The notes beneath the pieces are model-generated. The model was given only the letters and a program-made list of their open reading frames with translations, did no database searches and was not told where the DNA came from. A stretch of DNA of 64,000 nucleotides. Origin: Rutstroemia sp. NJR-2017a BVV2 (taxonomy: Eukaryota > Ascomycota > Leotiomycetes > Helotiales > Rutstroemiaceae). The stretch spans positions 248,001-312,000 of the forward strand of contig NJPS01000041.1 of the NCBI GenBank assembly GCA_002946415.1, given 5' to 3'. The position numbers and the translations under genes were made by a program. The first letter of the stretch is position 1; the number at the start of each line of letters is the position of its first letter. Of the stretch, positions 34,118-45,600 are shown piece after piece.

Positions 34118-34312
34118 AGCTCAGCTGTACGCTTCCCGTAGACATATCGTAAAATCAAAATTAAGGAGCTCTCCCAAATGCCTATGGCTTCCCATATGCA
34201 TATATGCGTCATATGGTGAACGTAGACATATGGGAGGTGCGCCTGAAATCCCATTTCTTTTTGCGGGGCTGAAACGCCCGAATATGTTACAACCCGGTCG
34301 GCTCGGATTTCA

Positions 34313-34870
34313 TCATTTCTTCTCCCCATCCCGAGTATTGTTTCCTTTCTCGCCGTGAACTTCTTCCTCCTTCTCAGCCTTACTCTTGGGATCCATTCTA
34401 CTTAGCACAGTAGCAAGCCATTCCTCAATCTGCTTCTCTGCCTCTGCATCTTGCTGCCCACCCTCCAACCCCATATTTTTCCGTACTTTCCGCCTCATAT
34501 CATCCACATTGGAAATATCAAATGCCCATAGTAATCCGCCCGTAGCCATCATACTGAGACTGAACACGTTGATCGTCGCTATGCTCAATGCCTCTAGTGC
34601 TTCCATGCCCCCATCAACTTCGCGAACCTGCGTGTTCGGACTGTAGAATCGCGGCACCGTCATTCGATATTTTCGCACAAGCGACCGTCGAGTAATTGCT
34701 GTTGACAGTGCAAAGAAGCACGCGCCTGCCGCGAAGAGACCGAATTGACGTTGCGACCGTGGGGAGAAGATGGAGGACTTTGAGGGTTGTGCATCGGTCG
34801 CTGGTGGAGCTTGCGGGGGTGGTGTGCTTTGCGAATCTGCCATTGTTGCTGACGGTTGAGAAAATGCCAT
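34313..34870 (-). CDS. AIM11: AIM11-like mitochondrial inner-membrane protein
   Basis: 185 residues from the ATG at 34870 (MAFSQPSATMADS). The open frame runs further upstream but without an ATG; a second ATG nine codons on is also possible. Two hydrophobic segments are visible: 'FGLFAAGACFFALSTAITRRSL' and 'ALSIATINVFSLSMMATGGLLWAF'. The linker 'VPRFYSPN' and 'FDISNVDDMRRKVR' after the second segment are hallmarks of fungal AIM11 (altered inheritance of mitochondria 11). The N-terminus is Pro/Ser-rich and the C-terminus is charged with acidic and Lys residues. Yeast loss affects mitochondrial genome inheritance; the biochemical role is not known. Single exon. Confidence 0.88.
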   Translation of the reverse strand: MAFSQPSATMADSQSTPPPQAPPATDAQPSKSSIFSPRSQRQFGLFAAGACFFALSTAITRRSLVRKYRMTVPRFYSPNTQVREVDGGMEALEALSIATINVFSLSMMATGGLLWAFDISNVDDMRRKVRKNMGLEGGQQDAEAEKQIEEWLATVLSRMDPKSKAEKEEEVHGEKGNNTRDGEKK

Positions 34871-35311
34871 CGAACTGTTTCCAGGTTGACCAGCTCTTCC
34901 CAGTGTACGTAAAGAATATTTTCGAGCTCCTTCAAGTCGACGACACAATGTGAACCTGTCCTGTGTGTTCTGGAGGGGTAGAAACCGATTCTGTACCTAA
35001 AAAATCTGTAGCTACACAAATCAAGCTAGCCTATCGTGCCTATCACCAATTTCAGGGTCTTTCAGCACCTACCACTCACTGGCAGTTGGTGACAGAATCG
35101 GATCAGCGACGTCGACTCAACATTGATTATTTTACTCAATAGAAGACAGATTGTGTGACTGGTGTCGGTTTTTTAATATAGATATTTCATTTGTTAGTCA
35201 TCCATCTTGTAAAATTCTTCAAAAAACACCACTGTTCTCCAAACGCCTCTCAAGCCCCTCTCCCATGTCCAAGCTTCCGTCTTTCGGAACGAACTGTTAC
35301 AGATCCCCAAA
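34871..35311. other. Intergenic
   Basis: Upstream region of AIM11 and 3' region of the DUF5672 gene. Short open frames have no recognisable content. Confidence 0.5.
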
Positions 35312-36587
35312 TCAATCCTTCTTGTCCTTTTCCTTCAACTTTTTAAGCTCTTCTTCTAATTTCTTCACCTGCCATAGAAGTTCCATGTCCAAAACAATCT
35401 TGACTTCTGGACAATATTCCATGATATGCTTCCTCCGTTCCTCATTTCCCCAAATATCCTCAATCATAACTTTGCCACTTCCCATCAAGTGATAACCAAA
35501 CGGCTTCTCTGTCCATTGACTCTCAACACTGAACCGGACTTCGACATCCGGGCCCGGCATGTTCGCTTCCTCCATAGTCATAAGACGATCACATATCCAA
35601 CGGTCTTCCCACACGGAACCAGGCTCTCGAGTTTCCTTCTCCAGGATTTTGAGAATGGTTGGCACATGTCGAAGGCTCAACCCACCATTTCCCCCCTTCA
35701 CTTGCATATTCCATGGTGCGCCCACCCAGGAGTAATTTGCGGATACATAGTCTTCGATGCTCTGCTCAGAAGCTGCACATATAATGGAGTCGCTTTGGAA
35801 CATCAGAAGCCATTCTGCTGGCGCGAGGAAGTCTTTGTAGAAGGCGAGGTCGGTAAGTGTCATGCTTATCGATTCTTGAGTTTTGATGTCATATTTGGAG
35901 GGTAGTTCATCAACCACTAGTTTCCCAGTTTTGATATGAGACGACAGAGATGAGGATGTTATCAGCACGTTAGCTTCCTGTGAACCTACGAAACGGAAAA
36001 CCCATGGCTGTGGTAGTACAGAGATGAAATGTGCAAGCAGGGCTGGTAAATGCGGTAATGGTCGTGTTTCGAGAAGCAACGCAACTCTCGAAGGATCTAA
36101 TGACATAGATGTGGCCTCAATAGGCTTTCCTGGTTTCTCTGTATTCGATGTTTCTTTGGGTTTTGGGGCTTCTCCCTTGGTTCCCGTGCCCCCATTCTGA
36201 CCATTGAAACCCTCGACCTTGCCACTACCCGATTGTATAACTGGCTTCGAGCTCTCTTGCGCCGAGGAAATGGGTGAGGTTGTAGATCCTCCTGAAGTTA
36301 TCTCACTTGATTGATAATCGGATTGTGGAGGCCATTGGTAACGTAGAGTTGTCCCTATCCAAATCAAAGCCCTATGAAATCAGTTAGAATTGCAACTCTG
36401 AGCAGAGAATTCAAAGAGTCTCATTTGCCCCAGCCTGAAGAAGACCGAATTATTTTGAGCAAATGAACGATTGGGCACACGACTTCTGCCCACTACTTGA
36501 ACGGCGCAAGCTTGCGAAAGAATGGTAGACGTACAAAAGAGCAATAGCGCATGTAACACTCTTGTTCAATTTCGCAATACTCATCAT
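35312..36587 (-). CDS. DUF5672-type glycosyltransferase-like membrane protein
   Basis: The main exon (36371-35312) has the DUF5672 signature: 'RVALLLETRPLPHLPALLAHF', 'WLLMFQSDSIICAAS' with a DSD metal-type motif, 'YSWVGAPWNMQVKGGNGGLSLRH', and the conserved 'WEDRWICDRL' region. It has no ATG at its start. A short upstream exon from the ATG at 36587 (MMSIAKLNKSVTCAIALLYVYHS) supplies a signal anchor and joins in frame if the intron runs about 36480-36372 (GTGTGC donor, CATAG acceptor, CTGAT branch). That gives about 388 residues. A Ser/Gly/Pro-rich linker separates the membrane segment from the domain, and the C-terminus is a Lys/Glu coiled coil. Topology suggests a Golgi type II protein. The exact donor site is less certain than the rest. 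Confidence 0.82.
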
Positions 36588-37949
36588 GGCCTAACTTATT
36601 AGATGGTCGGCGGCAGAGTCTCTCTACAAAACAAATTAAATAAATACAATGCTCAAGAAGTATGCGCTGGAAGACTGACACCAGCTCGCTGTGCTATTGA
36701 CCACAGAGAGACAGAAAAAGAGACAAAGGGAAACAAAATTCATGTACGAAGGGAGTGAATGGGAAGGTGGCATAAATAACGTCTTATTATATTTCCAAGC
36801 CAACTGCTGTAGCGGGAATGAAATGGGATTTATTCCTGGCCAGTGGCCATAAATTATCTGCCCATCTAAAAGAACATGCAAAGAACAGGCTGATAAGGCT
36901 TGGATTTTCAGGTGGCTTGCTCGTGTTTGGGGGGCTAGTCTTTAAAATTGCTGCCAACGTTTGCTTATTCAGATCTATTTGGATATATTTCCGTGCTTCG
37001 ACTAGAAATACGAAATATGAGGTCCACCATGCTGACTTCTGACTTCTGACTTCTGACTTCTGACTTCTGACTTCTGACTTCTGACTTCTGACTTCTGACT
37101 TCTGACTACATCCTCCTTTTCTGCTACGCCAAGGCAGTTCCAGAATGCAGTAGCGAGCTGACGACTTTGTGTAGTAATACATAGAACACACTCCCCGTCG
37201 GAAAGCTCAGGATCTGATCAGGAATTAAACAGTAACTTAGTAACCAAACCCGTTCTTGCGTTGGAGGGTAACATCGACGCATTGCTAATCTTGCGTACGG
37301 GCATTAGACACTTGGCGGGGTTTCTGGCAATGGATCCATGCTACGGTGCTACCGCTGCTGTAACCTTGCAGACCGATGGAGAAGATGCAGGGCAGGTATA
37401 TTTCAGGAACCTGAGGTGGCCCGATGCTTTCATGCTTACTTGCCGTGCTTGCCTTGCCTCACGCATCTTGGCTCTTTGCTTGATGGCACAAGGTAATTCA
37501 AGCATTACTACTTCTGGACTTGGCCACACGCAAACCACACAAGCCACGCCAGATATCGACCCATTCAAGCACGCAGACCAACCGGTAGATCCTCAATAAA
37601 GCAGTCAACCGATGTGTGCAAGAGCTGTTGATTTGTGAACCCCGAACCGGGGCAACAGCAAGCCTCAACCTCGGATAAAAGGCAAATCTACAGCTTATCG
37701 ATAAGCTTACGACCGGCCCCCTGAACGCAACCGCAGTTCCGCAGCAAGCACAATCAGCTCGGCAATGGCAGTAAGATTACAAAAAGTTCAACAAACACAT
37801 CCAGGGCAAACCCACCAGACTCAACAAACAACCATCGATCGATCCAATGCTCCTCCTCCTCATCGTTCTTCGTCGCTCATATATGTCTTCATAAGCTCCA
37901 GCATCATCCTGGCATTCTAGCCAGCAATCCCCTTTCGATCCCGCCCGCC
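36588..37949. other. Intergenic with 7-nt repeat
   Basis: Divergent spacer between the DUF5672 gene and pantothenate kinase. Open frames over 36787-37191 and 37261-37599 have no ATG-started, motif-bearing protein. The pantothenate kinase promoter should lie within 37600-37949. Confidence 0.5.
37032..37107 (+). repeat. 7-nt tandem repeat, about 11 copies
   Basis: CTGACTT repeats almost perfectly head to tail for 76 nt. Because 7 is not a multiple of 3, the minus-strand frame cycles as a 7-residue repeat (KSEVRSQ) that is not a real protein. Confidence 0.95.
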
Positions 37950-39467
37950 ATGTCTGTGGAAAATCCGCAACTCCAGAACCCTTCTTCTCCCCACAGTACC
38001 GAAAACCCCGCCAACCCCTCCGTCACAGGCGCAAACTCCAATGGACATTTGCGCACACGAACAAATACTGCGGAAATCGATAGCACCATCATCCACCCAG
38101 GAAGCGTGAAAATCAATGTGACGGGCGCGTTTATTGTCGATCAGGATTCGTCGTCTCCAAGGGAAATCGAATTGAATGTTAATGCGAATCATTATGATAC
38201 AAAGGACATCCGATTGCCGAACCATACCGCGGTTGTTAGTCACATTGCTGTGGATGTATGTTTTCCTTTCCCTGATCAGTCACAACTTGGAAGAATGCGA
38301 TCAAATAGCTAATTCCTAATAACTAGATTGGAGGCTCCTTAGCCAAGCTCGTATACTTCTCACGAGAACCGCATTCGCGCGAGCCTGGCGGAAGACTTAA
38401 TTTCATGAACTTTGAAACCGACCGCATAGATGACTGTGTGGAGTTCATGAAACATCTGCAGGCCAAGCAGCAGAAACTCAATGGCTCAAGACCTGGGGAT
38501 TTGTGTGTCATGGCTACGGGAGGCGGTGCGTATAAGTATTATGACAAGATTAAGGAGGCTCTAGGAGTGGATGTGATTCGGGAAGATGAGATGGAATGTT
38601 TGATTATTGGTATGCGGTCTTCCTCTCTTCTACTCGTTGCCCTTGATCTGCGGACCAAGTAGCTAACCAGTTTCTGATACAGGTCTCGATTTCTTCATAA
38701 CCGAAATTCCTCGCGAAGTATTCACATACAGCGAAACCGACCCCATGCAATTCACCCTACCCCGCTCCGACATCTACCCCTACCTCCTTGTGAACATCGG
38801 TTCCGGCGTCTCCATGATCAAAGTCTCCGGCCCTCGCGCCTACCAACGAGTCGGCGGAACCTCTCTCGGCGGGGGCACCCTCTGGGGTCTTCTCTCCCTC
38901 CTCACCGGCGCGCGCACCTTCGACGACATGCTCGGCATGGCCGAGCGCGGCGACAACTCCAAAGTCGACATGCTAGTTGGCGACATCTACGGCACCGACT
39001 ACGGCAAAATCGGGCTCAAATCCAGCACCATCGCATCCTCGTTCGGCAAGGTTTTCCGCATGAAGCGCGAAGCCGAGCGCGCAGCCGAAGACTCGCCTTC
39101 CTCGCCGCACGACTCCGAGTCGCAGTTCTCGCACGAAGACGTCTCCCGCTCGCTCCTGTATGCGATTTCGAATAATATCGGCCAGATTGCGTATCTGCAG
39201 AGCGAGAAGCATAGGCTGAGTACGATTTATTTTGGGGGGAGCTTTATCAGGGGACATAGACAGACGATTAATACACTAAGTTATGCGATTCGGTTTTGGA
39301 GTGGGGGTGAGAAGAAGGCGTATTTTTTGAGGCATGAGGGGTATTTGGGGAGTGTGGGGGCGTTTTTGAAGAGGAAGCCCGAGGGCTGGGGGAGGAGAAT
39401 GAGTTTTGATGAGGGGGTTGCGGCGACGGCGACAGCGGCGGCTGCTACTGGGAGAGGGGTGGTGTAG
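37950..39467 (+). CDS. CAB1: Pantothenate kinase (eukaryotic type II)
   Basis: Exons 37950-38255, 38327-38609 and 38683-39467 (introns of 71 and 73 nt) give 457 residues. The enzyme phosphorylates pantothenate, the first step of coenzyme A synthesis, in the cytosol. The acetate/sugar-kinase fold is clear: 'VDIGGSLAKLVYFSR' is the phosphate-1 ATP loop, created across the first intron. 'DLCVMATGGGAYKYYDKIK' and 'DEMECLIIGLDFFI' follow. 'YPYLLVNIGSGVSMIKV', 'RVGGTSLGGGTLWGL' and 'DLMVGDIYG'-like 'VDMLVGDIYGTDY' are the family core. 'ISNNIGQIAYLQS' and 'IYFGGSFIRGH' end the domain. The N-terminal 85 residues and the Ala-rich tail are variable. An internal Ser/Asp-rich insertion follows 'SFGKVFRMK'. 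All active-site segments are present. Confidence 0.95.
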
Positions 39468-40051
39468 GGGAGGGGAGGTGGAACAGGTAATGAATGCTCA
39501 GGGGTGGAAAACCGAACCGTTTAGAAAGGAGGCGAGGCGTTTTGAAAGAACTAAAGAAAGCAACTTTAAAAATTCCGTCATGTTAACTTATAGCGAGAGA
39601 GATAAAACTTCATATAGCGATAGCGACAGCAAAAAATGGATACCAGGACATTATCTCAACTAGTATCGGTGTTGCTGTGAAAGCTAAGTTGGGTTGAGGA
39701 AACTGTGATTGCGTAGGATTGCAATGAAAGAGGGGGGAAAGGAAGGAGTACAGGGTTGGCTTGATCTTGATTGCATATCTGATAGTATGAATATAAGCTG
39801 GTGTGAAGTGAGGGATAGTAAGTCTGAGATAATGTCGGGACACGATATGTAGTTTGAAAACAACAATATGCAGACTTGCTGATACATTCTTGCTACATCA
39901 TCACTATGCTGAATAGTAAGAATACCTTCATATTTTCGGTTCGAGATCCAAGCAAGCTAGGTAACTCGAACAGCGCAGCTATTTATATATATCTCATTTC
40001 ATTTCCTGACAACAAGATATACGACAGATACAAGAAAGTTACTCTGCACTT
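39468..40051. other. Convergent 3' spacer
   Basis: Between pantothenate kinase and the MIT-domain gene. AT-rich with short open frames only; nothing recognised. Confidence 0.5.
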
Positions 40052-41817
40052 CTACCCAGCGAGAAATCTCCCCCCATCCCTCCCCTCCTTTCCATTTGCT
40101 GCTCCAGCACTATTATCCCCCGCCCCACCATTAACACTGCCCTCTTTACTCGCCGCCCCCGCTACACTCCCATCTTTACTCGTACTCGAGCCTCCCTCCC
40201 GTCTGCTCTTCGCCCCCGCTTTCAGCACATCCCAGCGAGTCCTGTAGCGTCCGACCGTCTCGCGTAGTTTTTCGTTTTCCCGGAGTAGTCTTTCTATGTC
40301 TCGATTCCGGCCTTTCATTTGGTCTTCTAGGTCTTTGATTCTTAGTTTCCATTCTTCGTTTTCTCTTTCTCTTTCTCTTTCTCTCTCCCTCTCCTTCTCC
40401 CTCCCCCTATCCCCCCCCTCCCTCTCCTCTGGCCTCATCATCCTCATACTCTCCCTCAGTGCCAAACTGCTATTCTGCGCCGCCATCTCAAACGCATGCA
40501 GCCGTCTACTCATCTTATCAATCACGCCCTTCAGCTCCGCATTCTCTAGTTCCAGCTCCTCGTTGCGGGTGCCCGGGTTGCGCCCCGCGGACCGACGATT
40601 GCTGTTGAGATTTGCGGGTTTGTTCTTGTGGCCTTTGCTGGGGGAGATGGGCGGGAGCGATTCTTTCGCGTCGACGAAATCGTCGTCCTCGGGATCGGCG
40701 CTGTACATGGAGGCGGCCAGACGCCGCTTTTCTTTCTCGTCGAAGGAGAGAATGTGTGCGTAGGAGGCGGTATGCCCGGTGCTGGGGACAACGTAGAAGG
40801 AGTCGTTGATGATGTGGTTGTTGCGCGTGGAGGCGCGGACCGCGGCTTTGGAGATGAGTTTTGTGAGGTCGGGTGCGGAGTCTTCAACGGGAGGGTGTTC
40901 TTTGGTTTGGGGCTTGCTGTTTGGTTGCGAGTGTGTGATGGTGGGGGAGGGGGCTTTGGGCGTGTTGGAGTCGTCGGTGGAGAATAGAGGAATAGGGATG
41001 GCGGCGAAGGCTAGGGGGGCGGAGAAGCGCGAGACTGCTGAGTTGAGCGCATTGTAGAACCGGGAGAATCCTTCATCAGTAGGGGTTGGTGGAGGGGAAC
41101 TTGGCTCGGCGATGGCAGATGCGCGGGATGTGGATGTTTGTGGTTCGGCTTTCTTTTGGGTGGGTTGCGGTGGTACCCAGCTTGGCCTTGGGGCGCTGTG
41201 CTCGGGAATGCTGGGGACTTGGGATCGTACTGTAGAATCTCTACGTCCATCTACATTGCTGGATGTTTGTGAAAGGGATATACTCGGAGAGAGAGGCTGG
41301 CGGGTATGGTTCGATCGTATGCCTCTTGCAGACGCTAGGTTACTTGCTATAGAAGAAGATAAATCGCGAGGAGGGAGACGACGCGGGGTTGAGAGACTCG
41401 GGGGATTTCGCAAAGGAGTGTAAGCGCGAGGACCCAGATCCGATTTCGAAGCGCGCAGTTCTGCGACAGCAGCAGATGTAGAAAGGGGCTTTTCTGCGAT
41501 GGATTTGACCTCTGGTTCGTTGGAGTTTGCTGTAACTGGATGTTCAGCGGGGTATCGAAGGAGTTCCGAAATGCGGAGGTGATGCGCTTCGAGGAGTCGC
41601 AATGTTCGCAACGCTTCTGCACTTCCGGTCCCTTTTGCCGCTTTCGCAAATTCTCCTGCTGCCAGAGCGTGTTCGTTTATTGCGACGGTGGTGTCTGCGC
41701 TCTGTGTTGCAACGACTGCTGCGCGAGCATGATCGTGGGCCTGTGGATTCGTTATCAGTAAAGGGATGGGAGGCGGTTTCTCCGTGAACATACCAGTACT
41801 AGTGGTGAAGATTCCAT
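40052..41817 (-). CDS. MIT-domain coiled-coil protein, Atg38-like
   Basis: A tiny first exon (41817-41794, MESSPLVL) is joined by a 53-nt intron (GTATGT donor, CTGATAAC branch, ACAG) to the main exon 41740-40052, giving 570 residues. The intron keeps an open frame with its own ATG, so a naive ORF call starts too late at 41791. The N-terminal 80 residues ('AHDHARAAVVATQSADT', 'AAGEFAKAAKGTGSAEALRTLRLLEAHHLRISELL') form a three-helix MIT-type domain. The middle is disordered, Ser/Pro-rich. A coiled coil follows ('ELELENAELKGVIDKMSRRLHAFEMAA'), then an Arg/Glu repeat run and 'RDIERLLRENEKLRETVGRYR'. MIT plus coiled coil is the layout of Atg38/NRBF2, a subunit of the autophagy PI3-kinase complex I; that identity is inferred from layout. 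A different MIT protein remains possible. Confidence 0.8.
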
Positions 41818-42603
41818 GTTGGATGGTATTATTGCATTTGATTGACCATAGAGTAAAGACAGAAAACTCTCATAAGAAGGTCCAAAAGTTTGCGAAATAA
41901 AAGATAACTCTCCGTAAGTTTCGTAAAGAGAACGTAAATGGATGGAAAAGGGTAGATGTAAGTTACTCCTGTCTGGTTAAGGATAAGTCGCTTATCTTTC
42001 AGGCTACAAAGAGATAAGTTCACTGCTTTTGGGCTCTGGCATATGCTGCTAAAACAGCTAAGCTGCTAATGACGTGAGGGGTGAATAATGAGGATAATGG
42101 GGAAATGGGCTGGCTGGAAGTGCGCAGAACGAGATAACCTTGGAAGCTTGGAAGGAGAAGGAACAAGGTTGGTAAAAGACAGCCCTTTATAATAAAACAA
42201 CTTCTACATTTATTATCACCTATCACCATATACATTGCGTGCAGAGGTCAATAAATTCAATTCAATTCAATCTAATCCACGCTATTACCGTTCGTCAAGA
42301 AGCAATTATCTCACATGCTGCCGCCAAAGTAGGCACGTTCTTAAAGATTACTAGCTGCGAGGTCCTCCAACTTTCCAATTCAGCCGGCTGTCTTCACAGC
42401 ACAATCATTCATACAAAACCACTCATACCTTACGACCGAAGCGCTTTCAACGATAGAGTAACTACACGCGCCAATTGATCCAGTCCGTCTTCCTCTTTCG
42501 CCGTCTCGAGTATCCATTACGACCTGCGGACTGCTTGACTTTCTATGGTTGCATTCACTTCTATCTTATCTTCGAGGAACGTGGAATCTGGCGATACCCC
42601 GCC
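41818..42603. other. Shared divergent promoter region
   Basis: Separates the minus-strand MIT gene from the plus-strand Lam gene; both start codons face it. An upstream in-frame extension of the Lam frame exists from 42475 but lacks an ATG. No specific operator was recognised. Confidence 0.5.
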
Positions 42604-45600
42604 ATGGATGATACTCCAGACTCACCTACCACTTCGCACTCTTCTAGATCAGGCTTAACCGCCATGTTTTCAAAGACGCGCGCAGTACGAAAACCTGCCA
42701 GAGACTCTGCGACAGCTTCATTGAAAAGCACCGAGAGCGATACTGCTACCCATGGAGTTCGCGCATCTCTGGACGGCGCGCTAGAGAAGCTTAAGAGTGG
42801 ATTGACGGAGGATGATTCCACTGATTCTAGTGGAGCAAATGGGCTGAAGAAATTGGTGTCGAAGCCATTCGAGTCGAAACGCAGGCGAAAACAGCGCGAA
42901 GACGAGGAGCGCGAATTGGAAGAGGTCGCTCGTGGTAGGAGTGTCGCGGAGAGGGGCACTTTGAAAGAAGAGAGCAGGAATTCGAGCTTTATCAGACAAA
43001 ACTCTGGCGATGGAGATGGTAGCAGTTTGCTAACCTACGATTCGGAGACTGAGTCGTGAGTTATCCACTTTCAACTTTCTGCAATTCACCTTCTAAATTT
43101 AACCGTATTACTTTTGTACGTACGCATCGTACGGTTTATTGTTCTCCTTTTTTGTTTCCCTTTTTCCTCGTCCTCACCGACTTCTGAATCCAGCGCGGTT
43201 ATTTATGGGGTTCCGTTCATTACCATGAGACATGGTTCAGAGTGCGAGCTCGGAACGTTCCATTTGAGGAGAACCCTCAGTCTTGGCCTTCACAAACCAC
43301 AAACCTCAAACTCCAAACCTGCACAGGCTCATCCCATCAACAAAATAAACAAGAACGTCAGTCAGTCAATCTTGCATTGCAGTCAAGTTGTACCCCGAAG
43401 ATCACTACCTTCCCGTCCGATCAAGGTGCATACTTGTACTATTTCTCCATCTCATTTCGTCATATCTCCTCCTTTTGCCTCCTCACCTCACCTCGCATAT
43501 TTTTAGATTTACAGCCTGCATTAACTTGTGGAGTGAATTGACTTTCGTTTGGATCTTTTTTGTTCTAACTCAAATTGCCACGGTAATAGGCCACTCGACA
43601 CACCTCCACCGCTATCGACGCATCCTTCGCACATTGGATATCTTACAACATCTTCCCCACTTATAAACTCATCGACGGTTCCTGACACTGGGCCATTGCA
43701 TGCACACTTAGACGGCGTTGCTAAGTCTTCAACATTTCCGAACAGCACAGACAGTCTGGCTGCCTCCGAATCTTCCAACGGTACCCCCTCGCAGAAGCTT
43801 CGAGCTCCCACCGACGGACCTCTGAGACGTTCACCCTCTCCAGTTGGTCGATTAAAGGAGGTCTTCAAACCTAAACGCGGAACAAGTCCCAATACAAGTC
43901 CAGACCGCAAGGCTGGAGGGGGAGGGGCAGACTCATCGTTGAGTACTAAGGACGGTGGGGCTGATTCCAGGAGGGGGAGTGTGAGTGCGAAATTTGGTTC
44001 ATTAATTTCTGATATACCATTGCCACAGGCCAAGCCCAGATCCACAGCATCGTCTCCCGAAAGGCCGCGATCTGGTAAGGTCAAACCGATAGACACCACC
44101 GCACGGCCTCAAACTCCACCATCCACAGACAAGCCAGCTCCTATCATTGTTAATACCCCCCCGACACCCACTGATCCAGCTTCTCCTCGATTTCCAATTT
44201 CAAATCCCAACTCCCCGACTGCCGCGGGCTCAAATGTCGTTACATCTCCTTCGGGAAACATGATCTCACATCGACGAATTCGATCAGGTTCTGCTACTTT
44301 GGGACCTAGTAAGCTTTCGAACATCACTTCTGCACCATTAACACCTACTCCTGAGAACGGCGCGACTACTCCCGGTCAGGGTGGTTTCTTTTCGTCGGTC
44401 TTTTCTGCGGCGCAGAACGCGGCGAATACCTTGAGCAACAGTATTACGAACACGTCGAGCCCATCTGGTGGAACAAGAAGTAGAAGCGGAGCGCAGGAAG
44501 CACAGCAGATACAGACACCGCAGGTTGAAAGTCCGGAGGTGGAGGCGATAGGAGAACAACCGGATTCTGGAAATTTTATGGAAGAGAAAGAACTTGCGGT
44601 AAAGACTCTAGGCCAAGGAGATTTAAGTTTAAGCCATTTAGGAATCACAGAAGACACGAATACCACCATGCCGAAATCTACCACGGACGACTCCCGAGGG
44701 CGATCGGACTCCGCAAGAGAGGAAGACACATTTGCTGGCCGCGCTGTAACCGCACCCAATATTCTGACCGGAGAAAACCTGGAAGCCGTTTCCACGCCGC
44801 AAGTAGAGGACTTACAATCAATCGCGCGTCCGCGATCGAACTATGAACCAAGCACAGCTGGAGACCAGACACCGCCCAATGGAAGCGTTTTTGAAGGTAA
44901 GACCGGGATCCATAGGAGTGGAAGCATCCGAAGTGCCATAAATCATAGGAAGAGAGGTAGCTCCGCGGCGACTGGAACAACGATCGGGACCGCAATAGCC
45001 GCAGCTAATTCATCAATAGCAAATCCAAGCCAGGGGACTCCAAAAATTACAGGTTTCGCCGTCGCAAGTAAGAAGAGGAATCGTGATTTCCATGCGCTGT
45101 TTCGAAGTGTCCCGGAGGACGATTACCTGATCGAGGATTATAGCTGTGCCCTACAACGAGAAATTTTAGCGCATGGAAGACTTTATGTTTCTGAGGGCCA
45201 TCTGTGTTTTAGCAGTAACATCTTTGGTTGGGTTACAACATTAGTTATGAGCTTCGACGAGATTGTATCCGTGGAAAAAAGGAGCACGGCTATGATCTTC
45301 AAGAATGGTTTGATGATATCGACATTACACTCGAAAAATATCTTTGCCAGTTTTACAAGTCGTGACTCTACATATGACCTTATTGTAGGTATATGGAAGA
45401 TTGGACATCCAAGTCTGCGAAGCTCACTGAACGGTGTTACTCTTGAAGAAACGGGTGGTGGTGATAAAACCGAAAAGGATGATGGAATTGTTCCATCACG
45501 TCCTGGCAGTGCATCTCAATCGTCGGATGATAGCGAAGGTGCTGATGGAGACATCTATGACGAAGATGAAGACGATGAGGATGGCATGAGCTTCACTCAA

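Larger units (their letters stand above)
33250..34312. other. Repeat-rich spacer with inverted arms and palindromic CATATG motifs
   Basis: Contains a 19-nt minisatellite, a pair of 28-bp inverted arms (33890-33917 and 34090-34117) and many CCCATATG/CATATGGG motifs on both sides (33690-33810 and 34170-34240). Open frames here are translations of repeats. It may be a small non-autonomous element or a local duplication product. Confidence 0.6.

Noticed and set aside
37032..37107. CRISPR-like array
   Set aside because: Units are contiguous with no spacers, and the genome is eukaryotic.
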